Shown here in pieces: positions 5,379 through 6,443 of a stretch of 6,443 nucleotides of DNA. The position numbers and the translations under genes were made by a program. The notes below the pieces were generated by a model. It was given only the letters and a program-made list of their open reading frames with translations. It searched no databases and was not told the origin of the DNA. Each line of letters begins with the position of its first letter. Position 1 is the first letter of the stretch. Source of the stretch: Sphingopyxis sp. (GTDB taxonomy: Bacteria > Pseudomonadota > Alphaproteobacteria > Sphingomonadales > Sphingomonadaceae); the NCBI GenBank assembly GCA_013911715.1, contig JACEST010000114.1, forward strand, positions 1 to 6,443. Reading direction: 5' to 3'.

Positions 5379-5469
5379 CGTCGCCCCTGCGTAGGCAGGG
5401 GCCGCTAGATGCCCTGAACCAATGTGGCGGCGCTTCCCTGCAGAAGGCCCCTGCCGCGCCGGGGCGACG
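5379..5469. repeat. Inverted repeat filling the convergent gene junction
   Basis: The outer arms CGTCGCCCC (5379-5387) and GGGGCGACG (5461-5469) are perfect complements. Inside, GCCCCTGC (5383-5390) can pair with GCAGGGGC (5395-5402) as a local 8-bp hairpin, while GGCAGGGGCC (5394-5403) can pair instead with GGCCCCTGCC (5446-5455), giving alternative folds. The element starts 7 bases after the FKBP stop and ends 2 bases before the stop codon of the permease gene, so it could form the 3' end of both transcripts. It resembles a CGTCGCCCCTGCG intergenic repeat common in sphingomonads (from memory). No T-runs are present. Confidence 0.75.
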
Positions 5470-5471
5470 GT

Positions 5472-6443
5472 TTATGTGGCGCCCCGGCTCGCGCGCTCGG
5501 CGTTCTTTTCCAGAAACACCTTGATCATCGCGATGATCGGGTCGGCGAGCGCGAGGCCCAGGATGCCGAACAATGCGCCGAACAATATTTGCGCACCAAG
5601 GACGAGGGCAGGGGCGAGGTCGACGGTGCGTTTGGCGACCATCGGCACGATGATATTGCCGTCGACTGTCTGTACGACGAAATAGACGATGAGGCAGTAA
5701 AGCCCGGCGTCAGCGCTGACCGAAAAGCCGACGAGCACCATCAATATGCCCGAAATCAGCGCGCCGATATTGGGAATGAAGACCAAGAGGCCGGTGAGGA
5801 CGCCAAGCAAGGTCGCCATCGGGATGCCATAGATGGCGAGCAGCGCCCAGGTGGCAATGCCCTCGACCAGCATCCCCAGTATGCGTCCGGCCATCAGGCG
5901 ACGTAGCGTTTTGCCCATCGCGGCGGTGACTTCGTAGAAATGCGCGCGCTCGCTCTGCGGCATCAGCCAGCCGACGCCGCGTTCATAGAGGCGCGGCTCG
6001 ACGGCGAGATAGATGCCGAGCACGAAGATCAGGAACAGCGCCGACAGGCCGCCGACCAGACCCGATACCGCCGCCGTGACGCGGCCCACCGATCCCAGCG
6101 CATATTGGAGCAGCTGTGATGGATCGAAATCGGCGTTGGTGATCCCATTGGCGCGGGCCCAGACGAGCAAACGTTCAATCTGGAGCAGGATAGTATCCTG
6201 CAGCGTTGCTGCCTGCACCACCAGCTGATTGCCCGCCGAGATGAACACAGAGGCAAGGAAAGCCAGAATGGCGAGCAAGACGATCGCGAGCCGCCAGCCG
6301 CGGCCGATCGGCAACACGCGGCCTAGCAGCCGGGTGCCGCCGTCGAGCCCGGCAGCAAAGACCACGGCGGCAAGGATGAGCAGGATCGGCTGCGCGAGCA
6401 GCGCAACCAGCGCAACCAGTATGATCATCCCGATCCACACGCC
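5472..6443 (-). CDS. AI-2E family transporter, N-terminus beyond window
   Basis: At least 323 residues of a polytopic inner-membrane protein of the AI-2E/PerM family (PF01594) are present. The frame is open to the window edge (GGC then GTG on the minus strand) and family members are usually about 350-380 residues, so the true start is probably outside. Hydrophobic segments lie near residues 3-32, 50-70, 125-148, 187-240, 244-266 and 277-308, with the soluble region at about 71-120. The C-terminal family signature is clear: FIPNIGALISG (221-231), QTVDGNIIVPMV (257-268) and LAPALVLGAQILFGALFGILGLALADP. Members include proteins linked to autoinducer-2 export and Na+/H+ antiporters; the substrate cannot be read from sequence. 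It is convergent with the FKBP gene, with the stop two bases from the intergenic repeat. Confidence 0.9.
   Translation of the reverse strand, partial: GVWIGMIILVALVALLAQPILLILAAVVFAAGLDGGTRLLGRVLPIGRGWRLAIVLLAILAFLASVFISAGNQLVVQAATLQDTILLQIERLLVWARANGITNADFDPSQLLQYALGSVGRVTAAVSGLVGGLSALFLIFVLGIYLAVEPRLYERGVGWLMPQSERAHFYEVTAAMGKTLRRLMAGRILGMLVEGIATWALLAIYGIPMATLLGVLTGLLVFIPNIGALISGILMVLVGFSVSADAGLYCLIVYFVVQTVDGNIIVPMVAKRTVDLAPALVLGAQILFGALFGILGLALADPIIAMIKVFLEKNAERASRGAT

Overview
The window looks like chromosomal DNA of a sphingomonad-type alphaproteobacterium (Sphingopyxis/Sphingomonas/Novosphingobium group). The basis is GC-rich sequence, the Arg-rich RcnB-family protein typical of these bacteria, and intergenic inverted repeats of kinds familiar from sphingomonad genomes (for example the CTGAGCTTGTCGAAGGAC type). 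This placement is from pattern memory, not from a search.

Layout, left to right. (1) 1-49: the first codons, on the minus strand, of an exported protein cut by the window edge. (2) 50-384: a gene-free stretch with an imperfect 25-bp inverted repeat just after the next gene's stop. (3) 385-1656, minus: a secreted COG1228 amidohydrolase (Xaa-Pro/Xaa-Arg dipeptidase-like). (4) 1717-1752: a likely intrinsic terminator. (5) 1778-2620, minus: an exported RcnB-family protein with six 12-residue Asp/Asn/Gly/Arg repeats that look like EF-hand loops. (6) 2621-2855: a gap with a small dyad and a long nested inverted repeat. (7) 2856-4175, minus: a two-gene unit, a class II aldolase/adducin-like protein followed, in the same frame and only nine bases after its stop, by a [2Fe-2S] protein of the isoquinoline-oxidoreductase/xanthine-dehydrogenase small-subunit family. 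No molybdopterin large subunit is present in the window. (8) 4386-4592, plus: rpsU with a strong terminator. (9) 4850-5371, plus: a membrane-anchored FKBP-type prolyl isomerase. (10) 5472-6443, minus: an AI-2E family permease, cut at its N-terminus by the window edge and convergent with the FKBP gene.

Most genes are housekeeping or envelope functions and do not form one pathway. The most unusual items are the in-frame, single-stop junction between the aldolase and the orphan iron-sulfur subunit, the absence of the usual catalytic partner for that subunit, the EF-hand-like repeat array in the RcnB-family protein, and four structurally different inverted-repeat elements, three of them placed within about 15 bases of a stop codon and the fourth just after the rpsU terminator. 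I found no CRISPR array, tRNA, rRNA, insertion sequence or phage gene.
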